From Bacteroidales bacterium (lineage in GTDB: Bacteria; Bacteroidota; Bacteroidia; Bacteroidales; UBA932), in the NCBI GenBank assembly GCA_016281435.1, contig JAEEIQ010000032.1, positions 1 to 37,952 of the forward strand: DNA of 37,952 nucleotides, in the 5' to 3' direction. The notes below the pieces were generated by a model. That model was not told the DNA's origin. It worked only from the letters and a program-made list of their open reading frames with translations, and searched no databases. Of the stretch, positions 8,621-16,799 are shown in pieces. How positions within the stretch are numbered: the stretch's first letter is position 1; every line of letters starts with the position of its first letter. The position numbers and the translations under genes are program-made.

Positions 8621-9537
8621 AAAAGAATATAGGCGGATATCTGTTGAGGGGACTGCTCCGTGCGGCGGGTTCCATGCCACTGGGCGTGCACCGCTTCAGC
8701 GCAAGGATCATCGCCTTCCTGTCCAGATATGTCATCCGTTACAGGCTGGGCGTCGTGCGTGACAACCTCCGGCATGCCTTCCCGGAGAAATCAAAAGCCG
8801 GACTCAGGGCCATTGAAAGGGATTTTTACCGCCATTTCGCCGACCTCATAGTCGAGACGGTATGGTTCGGAGCATGCCGGGATCCGCGCAGGCTGCGCAA
8901 GGCCGGGATAGTCAGGATAGCCAATCCGGAGGTTATCAACGACCTCTACGAGAAGGCCCCGAGCGTCGTCAGCCTCTACAGCCACTGCGGCAACTGGGAA
9001 CTTCTCGGCGGTGTCGGCAATTACAGCGATGTGCCGACATGTTTCACGGAGCAGAATACCTGTTTCGTATACAGGGCCATGAAGAGCGCCGCCTGGGATG
9101 AGGCCATGCGTTACAACCGCTGTGCTCCCGTGAATCCTGAAACCTTCCCCGGCTACATAGAAACGGAGCAACTCATCCGCTACGTGTTCACTCACCGCGG
9201 CGAGAAGAAACTGTATAACGTCAACACGGACCAGCGTCCGTATTTCAAGTCCCCGGCGAATATCGAGATCGAGTTCATGGGACGAATATGCAAGACCATG
9301 ACAGGGGGCGCTGCGCTTGCCCGCAAGTTCGGCATGGCCGTCTGCTATCTCGGCATGCGCCGCGTTCCCGGAGGGAAGTACGAGATGGTCTATGTCCCCA
9401 TCTGCGAAGATGCTTCAAAGATGGAGGTCGCGGACATCATGAAACGCTATTACGAATTGCTGGAAGCCGACATAAAGGCAGATCCGGCCAATTATCTCTG
9501 GACTCATAAACGTTGGAAATGGGCAAGACCGGCATAG
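8617..9537 (+). CDS. LpxL/HtrB-family lipid A acyltransferase
   Basis: A 306-residue inner-membrane acyltransferase of the lipid A late acyltransferase family, which adds a secondary fatty acid to lipid A. The HX4E catalytic motif is HCGNWE near residue 122. Other family traits are the N-terminal amphipathic segment, VRDNLRHAFPEKS near 48, and YNVNTDQRPYFKSPAN with EFMGRICKTMTGGAALARK in the C-terminal half. The ATG overlaps the uvrA stop by four bases. Its last 19 bases overlap the next gene, a putative glycosyltransferase, so the four genes uvrA to Stealth read as one coupled operon. Bacteroidales usually carry a single enzyme of this kind; whether it is LpxL- or LpxM-like cannot be decided here. 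Confidence 0.85.
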   Translation: MKKNIGGYLLRGLLRAAGSMPLGVHRFSARIIAFLSRYVIRYRLGVVRDNLRHAFPEKSKAGLRAIERDFYRHFADLIVETVWFGACRDPRRLRKAGIVRIANPEVINDLYEKAPSVVSLYSHCGNWELLGGVGNYSDVPTCFTEQNTCFVYRAMKSAAWDEAMRYNRCAPVNPETFPGYIETEQLIRYVFTHRGEKKLYNVNTDQRPYFKSPANIEIEFMGRICKTMTGGAALARKFGMAVCYLGMRRVPGGKYEMVYVPICEDASKMEVADIMKRYYELLEADIKADPANYLWTHKRWKWARPA

Positions 9538-10361
9538 CGGCGCTTACGATGCTTCGGAACGACGAAGTCTTCCTGCGGAAGTGGGTGGACTACTATGGCG
9601 CGCAGCTGGGCCGGGAGAACCTGTATGTCTTCTTTGACGGGACGGACCAGGCGGTCCCATCTTTCTGCGAGGGTGTCAATGTCGAAGTCGTTCCCCATAT
9701 AGAAGGCAATGTGCGCGAAGGGGACAGGGGCCGCATTGATTTCCTTTCCGGGAAGGCCGCATCCCTGCTTGAGCGCTATGGGATGGTCATCGGCACTGAC
9801 GTGGACGAGTTCCTTGTCGTGGATCCGGCACTCGGAAAGAGTCTTCCGGAGTTCCTTTCCGGCCTTGGAGGCAGAGGCGTTTCCTGGTCCGGCCTTGGCG
9901 TAGACGTCGGGCAGCATCTGGATCTGGAATCCGTCATAGACTGGTCCGCGCCCCTTCTGTCGCAGCGTTCGTTCGGCCGCCTTTCCACCCGCTATACGAA
10001 GGCAAGTGTCCTAAGGAAAGCACGCCCCTGGGGGAGCGGCTTCCACAGGGTGCGCGGCTGCAATTTCCATATCGTCCCCGGTCTTTTCCTTTTCCATTTC
10101 GGATGCGTCGATCTTGAGAGGATCAAGTCCAGGATGTCGGATTCCGACCGTATCGCTTCCGGATGGTCACGTCATCTGGAGAAAAGGGCCAGGACCATAG
10201 GGATAGTCAGCCGCGGGAAGGCGCGTGACTGGAAACTGTGGACCGGCCTGGCCCGGCACATCCAGTCCGTGGTACGCCCTCCGTACGCATGGAACAAACC
10301 CGCCATGTTCGGATGGAAGATAGTCGTAAGGATTCCCGAAAGGTTTTCCAAGGTAGTATGA
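9519..10361 (+). CDS. Glycosyltransferase family 2-like protein
   Basis: A 280-residue protein with the look of the Glyco_tranf_2_4 family: opening AALTMLRNDEVFLRKWVDYY, then LYVFFDG, and TDVDEFLVV near residue 97, where DVD is the likely metal/nucleotide-binding DxD. Function would be transfer of a sugar to a cell-surface glycan. The ATG at 9519 is preferred over TTG 9513. It starts inside the 3' end of the LpxL-type gene and its TGA overlaps the ATG of the Stealth gene by four bases, so it is co-expressed with both. The C-terminal 90 residues are basic (ERIKSRM, RHLEKRAR), suggesting membrane association. Donor and acceptor are unknown. Confidence 0.65.
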   Translation: MGKTGIAALTMLRNDEVFLRKWVDYYGAQLGRENLYVFFDGTDQAVPSFCEGVNVEVVPHIEGNVREGDRGRIDFLSGKAASLLERYGMVIGTDVDEFLVVDPALGKSLPEFLSGLGGRGVSWSGLGVDVGQHLDLESVIDWSAPLLSQRSFGRLSTRYTKASVLRKARPWGSGFHRVRGCNFHIVPGLFLFHFGCVDLERIKSRMSDSDRIASGWSRHLEKRARTIGIVSRGKARDWKLWTGLARHIQSVVRPPYAWNKPAMFGWKIVVRIPERFSKVV

Positions 10362-11278
10362 GCAATGAGTATCCCATAGATGCAGTCATAACCTGGGTGG
10401 ACGGTGATGACCCCGCGCACAGGGCCAGGCGTGCCGCTTACGGTGGAACCGTGGCCAACCTTGATGCAGAAGACATCGGAGCAGAGACGCGCTTCCGCAG
10501 CGTCGGGGAAATCCGCTGGTGCGTGGCGTCCATCCGCAGATTCGCTCCTTTCATTCGGAATATTTTTGTTCTGACCGACAGGCAGGATCCCGGAATCGCG
10601 GGTGTCAGGGTTGTGGACCACAGCGAAATCTCCGTTGGATTCGAATCATTTTTCCCTCTGTTCAATTCCCTTGGTATAGAGACCCTGATGTGGCGAATCC
10701 CCGGGCTTTCGGACCGTTTCATTTATTTCAACGACGACGTATTCCTGACGGCTCCATGTCGTCCTGAGGATTTCTTTGTAGAAGGGAAGACTGTCTGCTA
10801 TGCGCGTCCTTTCAGCGTGCCGTTCGCAGCCATGCTTCGAGCGGTGAAGCCTTCTTCCAGTTTCGGATTCAAGGACGCCATGCTGAACGCTGCCACCCTT
10901 CTCGGGGAGAAGGATACCTTTCTTCTTACTTCCCACATCCCGCTGGCACTTCGCAGGGACAGGCTCGAGTCTTTTTATGCGGAGCATCCCGAAGCGATAG
11001 GGACAAACCTCGCGTGCCGTTTCCGCGAAAGGCACCAGTTCAATCCCCAGCAGGTATTTTATCTTCTTGCAAGGAGGGAGGGAACGCTTGAAATCCGTCC
11101 GTCGGTGGATGCCCTTTACATGAAACCGAAGCCGCGTCCCGGTTATGTCGAAGCGAAACTCAAAGCCTTCAGGAACGCTCCGGCCGCCCGTTTCTGCTGT
11201 ATAAATTCCCTGGACGCCGCGTCAGAAGAAGACAGGCGACTCGTTCTTGAATGGCTTTCCGAAAGGATAGGCCTCTAG
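10358..11278 (+). CDS. Stealth-family (hexose-1-phosphate) glycan phosphotransferase
   Basis: A 306-residue Stealth protein. Conserved region 1 is the N-terminal PIDAVITWVDGDDPAH; region 2 includes ETRFRSVGEIRWCVASIRR, IFVLTDRQ and LSDRFIYFNDDVFL; a later region carries HIPLALRRD near residue 200. Characterised Stealth enzymes transfer sugar-1-phosphate to build phosphodiester-linked capsules or modify surface glycans. The ATG overlaps the previous stop (ATGA); an open frame extending upstream to 10238 lies inside the previous gene and is not the N-terminus. The stop codon TAG sits in a CTAG that is also the stop of the convergent SDR gene. Together with the two LicD proteins it points to phosphate-linked surface decoration, which is inference. 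Confidence 0.8.
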   Translation: MSNEYPIDAVITWVDGDDPAHRARRAAYGGTVANLDAEDIGAETRFRSVGEIRWCVASIRRFAPFIRNIFVLTDRQDPGIAGVRVVDHSEISVGFESFFPLFNSLGIETLMWRIPGLSDRFIYFNDDVFLTAPCRPEDFFVEGKTVCYARPFSVPFAAMLRAVKPSSSFGFKDAMLNAATLLGEKDTFLLTSHIPLALRRDRLESFYAEHPEAIGTNLACRFRERHQFNPQQVFYLLARREGTLEIRPSVDALYMKPKPRPGYVEAKLKAFRNAPAARFCCINSLDAASEEDRRLVLEWLSERIGL

Positions 11279-12081
11279 CCCATCTTGTAATATGAAGCCA
11301 GGATGGAAGCAAACCATCTGGCTGGAAGTATGGCCTTGAGGAGTACTGAGAGACGCTGCTCGAGAGTCGAAATCACGTAGCTGTAGCCTGGACGCTTCAT
11401 GTTGACGATGCGGCTGATCTTGCCTGCGAGGAATTCCGGCTTCAGGCCTCCTGTCTCGTCCTTTTCAATGCTTTCCATTGCCTTGGCGTAAGCCGGATAG
11501 GCCTTCATCGCTTCGGGGTCTCCGACTTTCTTCCGCTGCGCTGTGAAGGATGTGGCGAAGTCTCCGGGTTCTATGACGGTGACGCTTACTCCGCTTCCGC
11601 GCAACTCCAGCCTCAGGGCTTCGCAGTAGCCTTCGATGGCGAATTTGGATGCGCTGTAAAGGCCCTGGAAAGGAAGACCCATCAGGCCGCCTATTGAGCT
11701 GAAACAGATGATCTTGCCTGAACCTCTCTGGCGCATCGCGGGGACGACGAAATGCAGGAAGCGGACCATGCCCATCCAGTTTACGTCCATCTGACGCTGC
11801 GCGTCTTCAAGCGAGGAGAACTCCAGAGGGCCGCCTATACCCATTCCGGCATTGTTGATGAACACGTCTATATGGCCTTCCGCCTCGAGGACCTCGTTTA
11901 CGGCCTTCTCGCAGTCTTCCGGTATCTGTGCGTCCGCCTTGATGTAAGTAACGCCCGGGATGCGCTCTTCAGCATGCCTGTGGGTGCCGTAAACCTTGTG
12001 CCCGTCGCTGCTGAGCCTTTCGGCCATCGCCTTTCCGAAACCGGAAGTGATGCCGGTAATGAGAATGACCTGTTTATTCAT
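11275..12081 (-). CDS. Short-chain dehydrogenase/reductase
   Basis: A 268-residue SDR-family NAD(P)-dependent oxidoreductase. The cofactor motif TGITSGFG begins near residue 9, followed by INNAGMG near 83 and the catalytic triad in ICFSSIGG plus YSASK near 151. The C-terminal 70 residues, including RPGYSYVISTLEQRLSVLL, are hydrophobic and basic, as in SDRs that act on membrane-bound lipids. It is the last gene of the hpt-adk-licD-SDR run and overlaps licD by eight bases. Its stop shares the palindrome CTAG with the convergent Stealth gene. The substrate is not recognisable. Confidence 0.85.
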   Translation of the reverse strand: MNKQVILITGITSGFGKAMAERLSSDGHKVYGTHRHAEERIPGVTYIKADAQIPEDCEKAVNEVLEAEGHIDVFINNAGMGIGGPLEFSSLEDAQRQMDVNWMGMVRFLHFVVPAMRQRGSGKIICFSSIGGLMGLPFQGLYSASKFAIEGYCEALRLELRGSGVSVTVIEPGDFATSFTAQRKKVGDPEAMKAYPAYAKAMESIEKDETGGLKPEFLAGKISRIVNMKRPGYSYVISTLEQRLSVLLKAILPARWFASILASYYKMG

Positions 12082-12877
12082 CTTTCAAAAATACTGTCAG
12101 TCCGTGCGTCTTCCGCAGATGCTCCGGAGGAGGAGTCATGTAGTCCGGTCCGAAAATCTGCCTCAGGAAGCGGTCAGGGTCGGAAAGCGCCATTACCGTG
12201 CGTCCCTCGAACTCTATGTCCGAGTAGCTGTCAAACACTTCCTTCGGGAATATTTCCCTGGTCCCGTTTCTCCTTGTCGGCAGCGCTCCGCGGAATTCGC
12301 TTGTCTCGTAGTCCCATGCCGTCATCCTTGCCCTGCACTTTTCCATCCACCAGGCGAGGCTGTGGCAGTGGGCATCGATCTTCGAGAAGAGGGGGTCGTG
12401 CCATGACCACGGGAAGAAGGGCCTTTGACGCAGGTAAATCCTGTGAATGATCGAAGAGCATTCCTTTTCGAATCGTTCCTGATCCTGCGACGGCTTGCCG
12501 TCCACCGGAAAGACGTCCATGTTCAGGCCGAACTTGTACGCCGGCATCCTCGCTTCTATGCTGACTGTGCGGGGATCGTGTACCTTGGCGAAGAAATTGA
12601 CAAAGTACTCGTCCTTCCCGCGTGTGTCGTACAGGCAGCGGTATGGTGTGGTGCCACCTTTGCCGTAGGTGGAGATGAAGCGTTCGAAGTCTGGACGGGG
12701 CATAAGGATGTCCACGTCGTCGTCCCAGGGGATGAAGCCCTTGTGCCGTACAGCGCCGAGAAGGGTTCCGTAGGCTATGGAATAACGCAGGCCTTCGCCG
12801 CGGCAGAAACGGTCCACATCCGTCAGGATGTCGAGCAGGCGCAACTGGATTTCCCTGAGGTCCCCGATCTGCTTCAT
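12074..12877 (-). CDS. LicD-family phosphotransferase (first of two)
   Basis: A 267-residue LicD/fukutin-type nucleotidyltransferase-fold protein. The signature near residue 30 reads RYSIAYGTLLGAVRHKGFIP followed by WDDDVDI, whose Asp cluster binds metal. Known members transfer phosphocholine or ribitol phosphate from a CDP donor to a glycan or lipid. It shares its first base with the last base of the adk stop (TGATG) and overlaps the SDR gene by eight bases, so it is embedded in a nucleotide-salvage operon. Homology to the second LicD at 31.9-32.7 kb is clear in the N-terminal 60 residues but falls off after that, suggesting different acceptors. No CDP-donor synthase is adjacent. Confidence 0.8.
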   Translation of the reverse strand: MKQIGDLREIQLRLLDILTDVDRFCRGEGLRYSIAYGTLLGAVRHKGFIPWDDDVDILMPRPDFERFISTYGKGGTTPYRCLYDTRGKDEYFVNFFAKVHDPRTVSIEARMPAYKFGLNMDVFPVDGKPSQDQERFEKECSSIIHRIYLRQRPFFPWSWHDPLFSKIDAHCHSLAWWMEKCRARMTAWDYETSEFRGALPTRRNGTREIFPKEVFDSYSDIEFEGRTVMALSDPDRFLRQIFGPDYMTPPPEHLRKTHGLTVFLKDE

Positions 12878-13449
12878 CAGAACTTATCCACTACCTTGAA
12901 AATGCGGTCACGCACTTCTTCAATGGTTCCTACGCCGTCGATCTCGTGGTATTTGCCCGCTTTTTTGTAGTAGGCTATCTCGGGCTCGGTCTGGTTGTGG
13001 TAGGTGGCGATCCTGTTCTTGATCACTTCGACGTCAGCGTCGTCGGCGCGGCCTTCGACGGCGGCCCTTCCGCTGATGCGGGTGATGACCATTTCGTCGG
13101 GAATCATTATGCTGACCACGGCGGTTACTTCTTCTGCGCTGCGGCCGAGTATCTTATCCAGTGCTTCGGCCTGGGCTATGGTGCGGGGAAAACCGTCCAG
13201 AAGGAAGCCTTTGACGCCTTTCACAGTCTTGAACTCCGACTCGATCATGCCTTCCACGACTTCGTCCGGGACCAGGGATCCTGCTTCGATGAGGCTCTTT
13301 GCCTTGAGCCCGAGTGCGGTGCCGGCGGCTATCTCCTTGCGGAGGAGATTCCCGGTGGAGATATGATGGAGATTGTACCTTTCGACAAGAGCTGCCGCCT
13401 GGGTGCCTTTACCGGCGCCCGGAGGGCCGAACAGAACATAGTATTTCAT
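12877..13449 (-). CDS. adk: Adenylate kinase
   Basis: A 190-residue adenylate kinase, converting ATP plus AMP to two ADP in the cytoplasm. P-loop GPPGAGKGTQ lies at residues 8-17, the AMP-binding HISTGNLLR near 34 and the block FLLDGFPRT near 82. The length matches the short-LID form usual in Bacteroidetes. Start and stop both overlap neighbours by one base (TGATG on each side), so hpt, adk and licD are read as a coupled unit. Confidence 0.97.
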   Translation of the reverse strand: MKYYVLFGPPGAGKGTQAAALVERYNLHHISTGNLLRKEIAAGTALGLKAKSLIEAGSLVPDEVVEGMIESEFKTVKGVKGFLLDGFPRTIAQAEALDKILGRSAEEVTAVVSIMIPDEMVITRISGRAAVEGRADDADVEVIKNRIATYHNQTEPEIAYYKKAGKYHEIDGVGTIEEVRDRIFKVVDKF

Positions 13450-13994
13450 CAGTCAGTTATTTTGTAGATGTCTTTCAGGTTGCGGCCCAGTTCGTCATAG
13501 TCGAGACCGAGGCCGACGATGAATTCATTTGCGATTTCCTTTCCGACGTAGTCGAGCTTGGTGTCCTTCTTGTACACCTCGGGCTTAAGGAGCATGGTGC
13601 AGATCTTGACATCCCTGGCGCCTTTGTCCAGAAGCATCTCCTTCAGGGCTACGATGGTGTTGCCGGTGTCGACGATGTCTTCGGTGATTATCACCCTGCG
13701 CCCGCGCACGTCCCCTGTTATTCCCATGATGTTGAGGACCGTTCCGGTGGATTCAGTACCCTGGTATGAGGAGAGTTTCACGGACATCAGTTCGCAGTTG
13801 AATTCCAGCCTCTTCAGAAGCTCGGCCGTGAAGATGATGGCTCCGTTCAGGACGCACAGCACGACGGGGATGTCTGTGGAGCCCCGGAAATCGGCGTTGA
13901 CCTTCTCCGCCACTCCGTCGATGGCCGCTTCGACCTCGGCGTAGGGGATGTAAGGCCTGAATTTTTTGTCTTTGAGGGTGATGATCTTTTCCAT
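13449..13994 (-). CDS. hpt: Hypoxanthine phosphoribosyltransferase
   Basis: A 181-residue type I phosphoribosyltransferase that makes IMP or GMP from hypoxanthine or guanine and PRPP. The PRPP-binding loop is VIITEDIVDTGNTI near residue 103, and VVLCVLNGAIIFTAELL near 45 and the C-terminal YVGKEIANEFIVGLGLDY are typical of Hpt. It is the first gene of the minus-strand operon. A perfect -7 element ends four bases before its ATG, so the transcript probably begins at or next to the start codon. Confidence 0.95.
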   Translation of the reverse strand: MEKIITLKDKKFRPYIPYAEVEAAIDGVAEKVNADFRGSTDIPVVLCVLNGAIIFTAELLKRLEFNCELMSVKLSSYQGTESTGTVLNIMGITGDVRGRRVIITEDIVDTGNTIVALKEMLLDKGARDVKICTMLLKPEVYKKDTKLDYVGKEIANEFIVGLGLDYDELGRNLKDIYKITD

Positions 13995-13998
13995 ATCA

Positions 13999-14006
13999 CA
14001 AATTTA
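13999..14006 (-). promoter_or_regulatory. -7 promoter element for hpt-adk-licD-SDR
   Basis: TAAATTTG on the minus strand, exact consensus, followed by four bases (TGAT) and then the hpt ATG. This spacing leaves no room for a leader. Confidence 0.6.
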
Positions 14007-14055
14007 ACATAAAAAACCGATAAATCTTTTTTATGCATCTTTTCTTTTCGTTTTT

Positions 14056-14063
14056 TATGTTTC
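14056..14063 (+). promoter_or_regulatory. Weak -7 element for the HhH gene
   Basis: TATGTTTC matches seven of eight positions of TAnnTTTG and lies 19 bases before the ATG at 14083. Confidence 0.3.
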
Positions 14064-14082
14064 CGTGCACCAAATTCGGGGC

Positions 14083-15771
14083 ATGAAAACGCTGCTGACG
14101 GCGATACTCTGCCTGCTTCTTTCCGGGGGGCCTTCCTGGGAGGAGGCCGTGCTTCTGCTGAGCGGCGCTTCGGCAGTCGAGGAGCTGGATGAAGAGACTC
14201 TGGAGCATTATGCCTTCTGGCGCGACCATCCCCTCCGCCTCAATACGGCAGGGCGCGGAACGCTTCGTTCCAGCGGGCTTCTTTCCGACTATCAGACGGC
14301 ATCCCTGCTGGAATACCGTTCCCGCTGCGGCCCCGTGTTGTCCCTTGCCGAGCTGGCCCTGGTGGATGGTTTCGGGGAAAGGTTTGCAGAGGCCCTGAGC
14401 TGCTTTGCCGTTCTCGACGGGCCGGCCCCCGGGCGCGGGACAGGCGGAGAAAGGTTTTCGGCTTCCGGGGATGTCGTGTTGCGCTCGGGCGTGAAGGCCA
14501 CTCCGGGGACGGAAATCCGGAGCATGCTGGCGGGCAAGGCCGTCATTGCCGCAGGGGAGAGATTCCGCTCTTCCGCCGGAGTGTCCGATGCTTATGACGG
14601 GGCACGGAAGAGCTCTTTTTCCGCTGCCTTTACAGGACGCGGCGGAAGATGGACTCTTGTGGCCGGTGATTTCAATGCACGCTTCGGGCAGGGGCTTGCA
14701 CTATGGAGCGGCTTTTCCCTCAGCGGGGTTCCGTCCGCGGAAGCCATGTCCCGGAACCCGTCCGGGATATCTCCGGCCTCGTCTTTTTCCGGGACCGGAC
14801 GGCTTCGCGGAGCTGCATGCGAATTCAATTTCAGCAGGGGTACAGTCACCGCCTTGTGGTCCGAAAGCGCGAAAGCGGCCAATCTCATGTGGCTGGCCAG
14901 GAGCTACCAGGGTGGTTTTACTGTGGTGGGAAATGGCGGCGGGTTTTCGCTGGCGGCAGACTTCAAGACATTCATCCGTTCGGTGGATCTTTGGGGCGAG
15001 GCGGCATTTGAGCCCTCGTCACGCGCCCCTGCAGGCATTCTCGGCATTGGCTGGTCTCCGGCCTGGAAGACCCGCATTTCCCTTCTGCTGCGTTATTACG
15101 CTCCCGCTTACAGGGGCCTTTCCGCCGGCGCTGTGCGGACCAATACCCGCACATCGGACGATGCGGCTTTTTCCGCCGGTTTCCGCCTCGGCGCCTTTTC
15201 GGGGACGGCAGATTACAGCTGCAGGCCGTCGGATGGACGGGTGCAGGTAAAAACCCTCCTGACGTCGTCGCCGTCTTTCAGCGTCTGTTCCGGGACGCTG
15301 ACTCCTTCGGTGCGTCTGTCGATGCGTTTCCGTCCGGCGGACGCAAGGCCACTGCGGACCGACCTTCGCGGTGACCTCGATTATAACCGTGGCCCGTGGC
15401 AGATACATGCCCGCTATAATACGTTGTGGTACCGGGCCCGGTCCTGGCTATGGTATGCCGAGGCGGGCTGCAAGGGCGAAGGGCAGCGGGGCCGTTTCAA
15501 CGCTTCTCTCCGGGGCGGAATATTCAAGGTGGATGACTGGGATGACAGGATCTATGTATATGAACGCGATCTACCCGGCATGTTCACGGTCCCGGCCAGA
15601 TATGGCCGCGGCTGGAATGCCTCTGTCGTATGCGGCCTGAAACTCTCCGGCCGCCGTTTCCGCCATGCCTTGAATTTCCGGGCCGGTATCGTCGCCTATC
15701 CATGGACAGTCCCGCAAAAGCCCTCGGCCCTGGAAGCCCGCCTGCAATACTCCGTTTCCTTTTACAAGTGA
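14083..15771 (+). CDS. Secreted helix-hairpin-helix protein with predicted outer-membrane beta-barrel
   Basis: A 562-residue exported protein. Residues 1-22 form a signal peptide (MKTLLTAILCLLLSGG). Residues about 50-110 resemble a ComEA-type tandem helix-hairpin-helix: LRLNTAGRGTLRSSGLL, ASLLEYRSRCGPVLSLAELA and LVDGFGERFAEAL. From about 125 to the end the sequence alternates polar and hydrophobic residues with many aromatic and Gly positions (FRAGIVAYPW, LEARLQYSVSFYK), the pattern of a beta-barrel. I know of similar large HhH proteins in Bacteroidetes but no established function. DNA binding at the cell surface is a possibility from the HhH domain; a structural or transport role is equally possible. 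The ATG at 14083 is chosen over GTG 14065 because the signal peptide follows it directly. Confidence 0.65.
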   Translation: MKTLLTAILCLLLSGGPSWEEAVLLLSGASAVEELDEETLEHYAFWRDHPLRLNTAGRGTLRSSGLLSDYQTASLLEYRSRCGPVLSLAELALVDGFGERFAEALSCFAVLDGPAPGRGTGGERFSASGDVVLRSGVKATPGTEIRSMLAGKAVIAAGERFRSSAGVSDAYDGARKSSFSAAFTGRGGRWTLVAGDFNARFGQGLALWSGFSLSGVPSAEAMSRNPSGISPASSFSGTGRLRGAACEFNFSRGTVTALWSESAKAANLMWLARSYQGGFTVVGNGGGFSLAADFKTFIRSVDLWGEAAFEPSSRAPAGILGIGWSPAWKTRISLLLRYYAPAYRGLSAGAVRTNTRTSDDAAFSAGFRLGAFSGTADYSCRPSDGRVQVKTLLTSSPSFSVCSGTLTPSVRLSMRFRPADARPLRTDLRGDLDYNRGPWQIHARYNTLWYRARSWLWYAEAGCKGEGQRGRFNASLRGGIFKVDDWDDRIYVYERDLPGMFTVPARYGRGWNASVVCGLKLSGRRFRHALNFRAGIVAYPWTVPQKPSALEARLQYSVSFYK

Positions 15772-15791
15772 TGTGAATTAAAAAGAATCAT

Positions 15792-15799
15792 TAACTTTG
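15792..15799 (+). promoter_or_regulatory. -7 promoter element for obgE
   Basis: TAACTTTG, exact consensus, ends seven bases before the obgE ATG, so the mRNA is predicted to have no more than a few leader bases. Confidence 0.6.
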
Positions 15800-15806
15800 C
15801 ACCGTT

Positions 15807-16799
15807 ATGGCCGAATCCAATTTCATAGACTACGTAAAGATATATTGCGCATCCGGGCACGGAGGGGCTGGCTCGTCCCACCTGCACCGCGCGAAATACA
15901 TCCCCAAGGGCGGACCCGACGGGGGCGACGGAGGCCGTGGCGGCCACATCATCCTGAGGGCGAACCCGCAGTTCTGGACGCTCATCCACCTGAAATACAG
16001 GAAGCACGTCAAGGCCGACGACGGCGAAAAGGGCGGCGCTGCGCTTTGCAAGGGCAAGAACGGGGCAGACGTGGTCCTGGAGGTCCCGGTAGGCACCGTG
16101 GTCAAGGACGCCGAGAGCGGGGAAGTGCTTTTCGAACTGGTCGAAAAGGACGAGGAAAGGATACTCTGCAAGGGTGGCAAGGGCGGACTCGGGAACAACA
16201 ATTTCAAATCCGCGACGCAGCAGACTCCGCGTTATGCCCAGCCGGGCGAGGAAGGGCAGGAAGGGTGGTTCATCCTGGAACTCAAGCTCCTTGCGGACGT
16301 GGGTCTGGTCGGCCTTCCCAATGCCGGCAAGTCCACTCTCCTTGCAACAATTACGTCGGCGAAGCCCAAGATAGCTTCATACGCTTTCACCACTCTCGAA
16401 CCTAACCTTGGCATAGTGAAATACTATGACGACCGTTCGTTCGTGATGGCGGATATTCCCGGTATCATCGAAGGGGCCCATGAAGGGAAGGGGATAGGCC
16501 TCCGCTTCCTGCGCCATATCGAGCGCAATTCCGTGCTGCTTTTCATGATTTCTGCCGAGGAGGAGGATATCGCGGCATCCTACAAGCTTTTGCTCGGCGA
16601 GTTGAAGGAGTACAATCCTGAACTTCTCGACAAGGAAAGGGTGCTTGCCGTTACGAAATGCGACCTTCTGGATCCGGTCCGGGAGAAAGAGATAAAGAAG
16701 ACCCTTCCGAAAAAGGTTCCGCACGTGATGATTTCTTCAGTCGGCCAGACTGGACTGCGCGAACTTAAGGAAATGCTCTGGAAAGCGCTGCAGAAATGA
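15807..16799 (+). CDS. obgE: Obg-family GTPase
   Basis: A 330-residue Obg/CgtA GTPase that acts on 50S ribosomal subunit maturation and stress control. The Gly-rich Obg fold occupies residues 1-157 ([33 protein letters not shown]). The G domain follows with G1 [10 protein letters not shown]2 around [12 protein letters not shown]3 DIPGIIEG and G4 in TKCDLLD. There is no C-terminal extension beyond the G domain, as is usual in Bacteroidetes. Its TGA overlaps the ATG of the PAP2 gene by four bases (ATGA). Confidence 0.97.
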   Translation: MAESNFIDYVKIYCASGHGGAGSSHLHRAKYIPKGGPDGGDGGRGGHIILRANPQFWTLIHLKYRKHVKADDGEKGGAALCKGKNGADVVLEVPVGTVVKDAESGEVLFELVEKDEERILCKGGKGGLGNNNFKSATQQTPRYAQPGEEGQEGWFILELKLLADVGLVGLPNAGKSTLLATITSAKPKIASYAFTTLEPNLGIVKYYDDRSFVMADIPGIIEGAHEGKGIGLRFLRHIERNSVLLFMISAEEEDIAASYKLLLGELKEYNPELLDKERVLAVTKCDLLDPVREKEIKKTLPKKVPHVMISSVGQTGLRELKEMLWKALQK

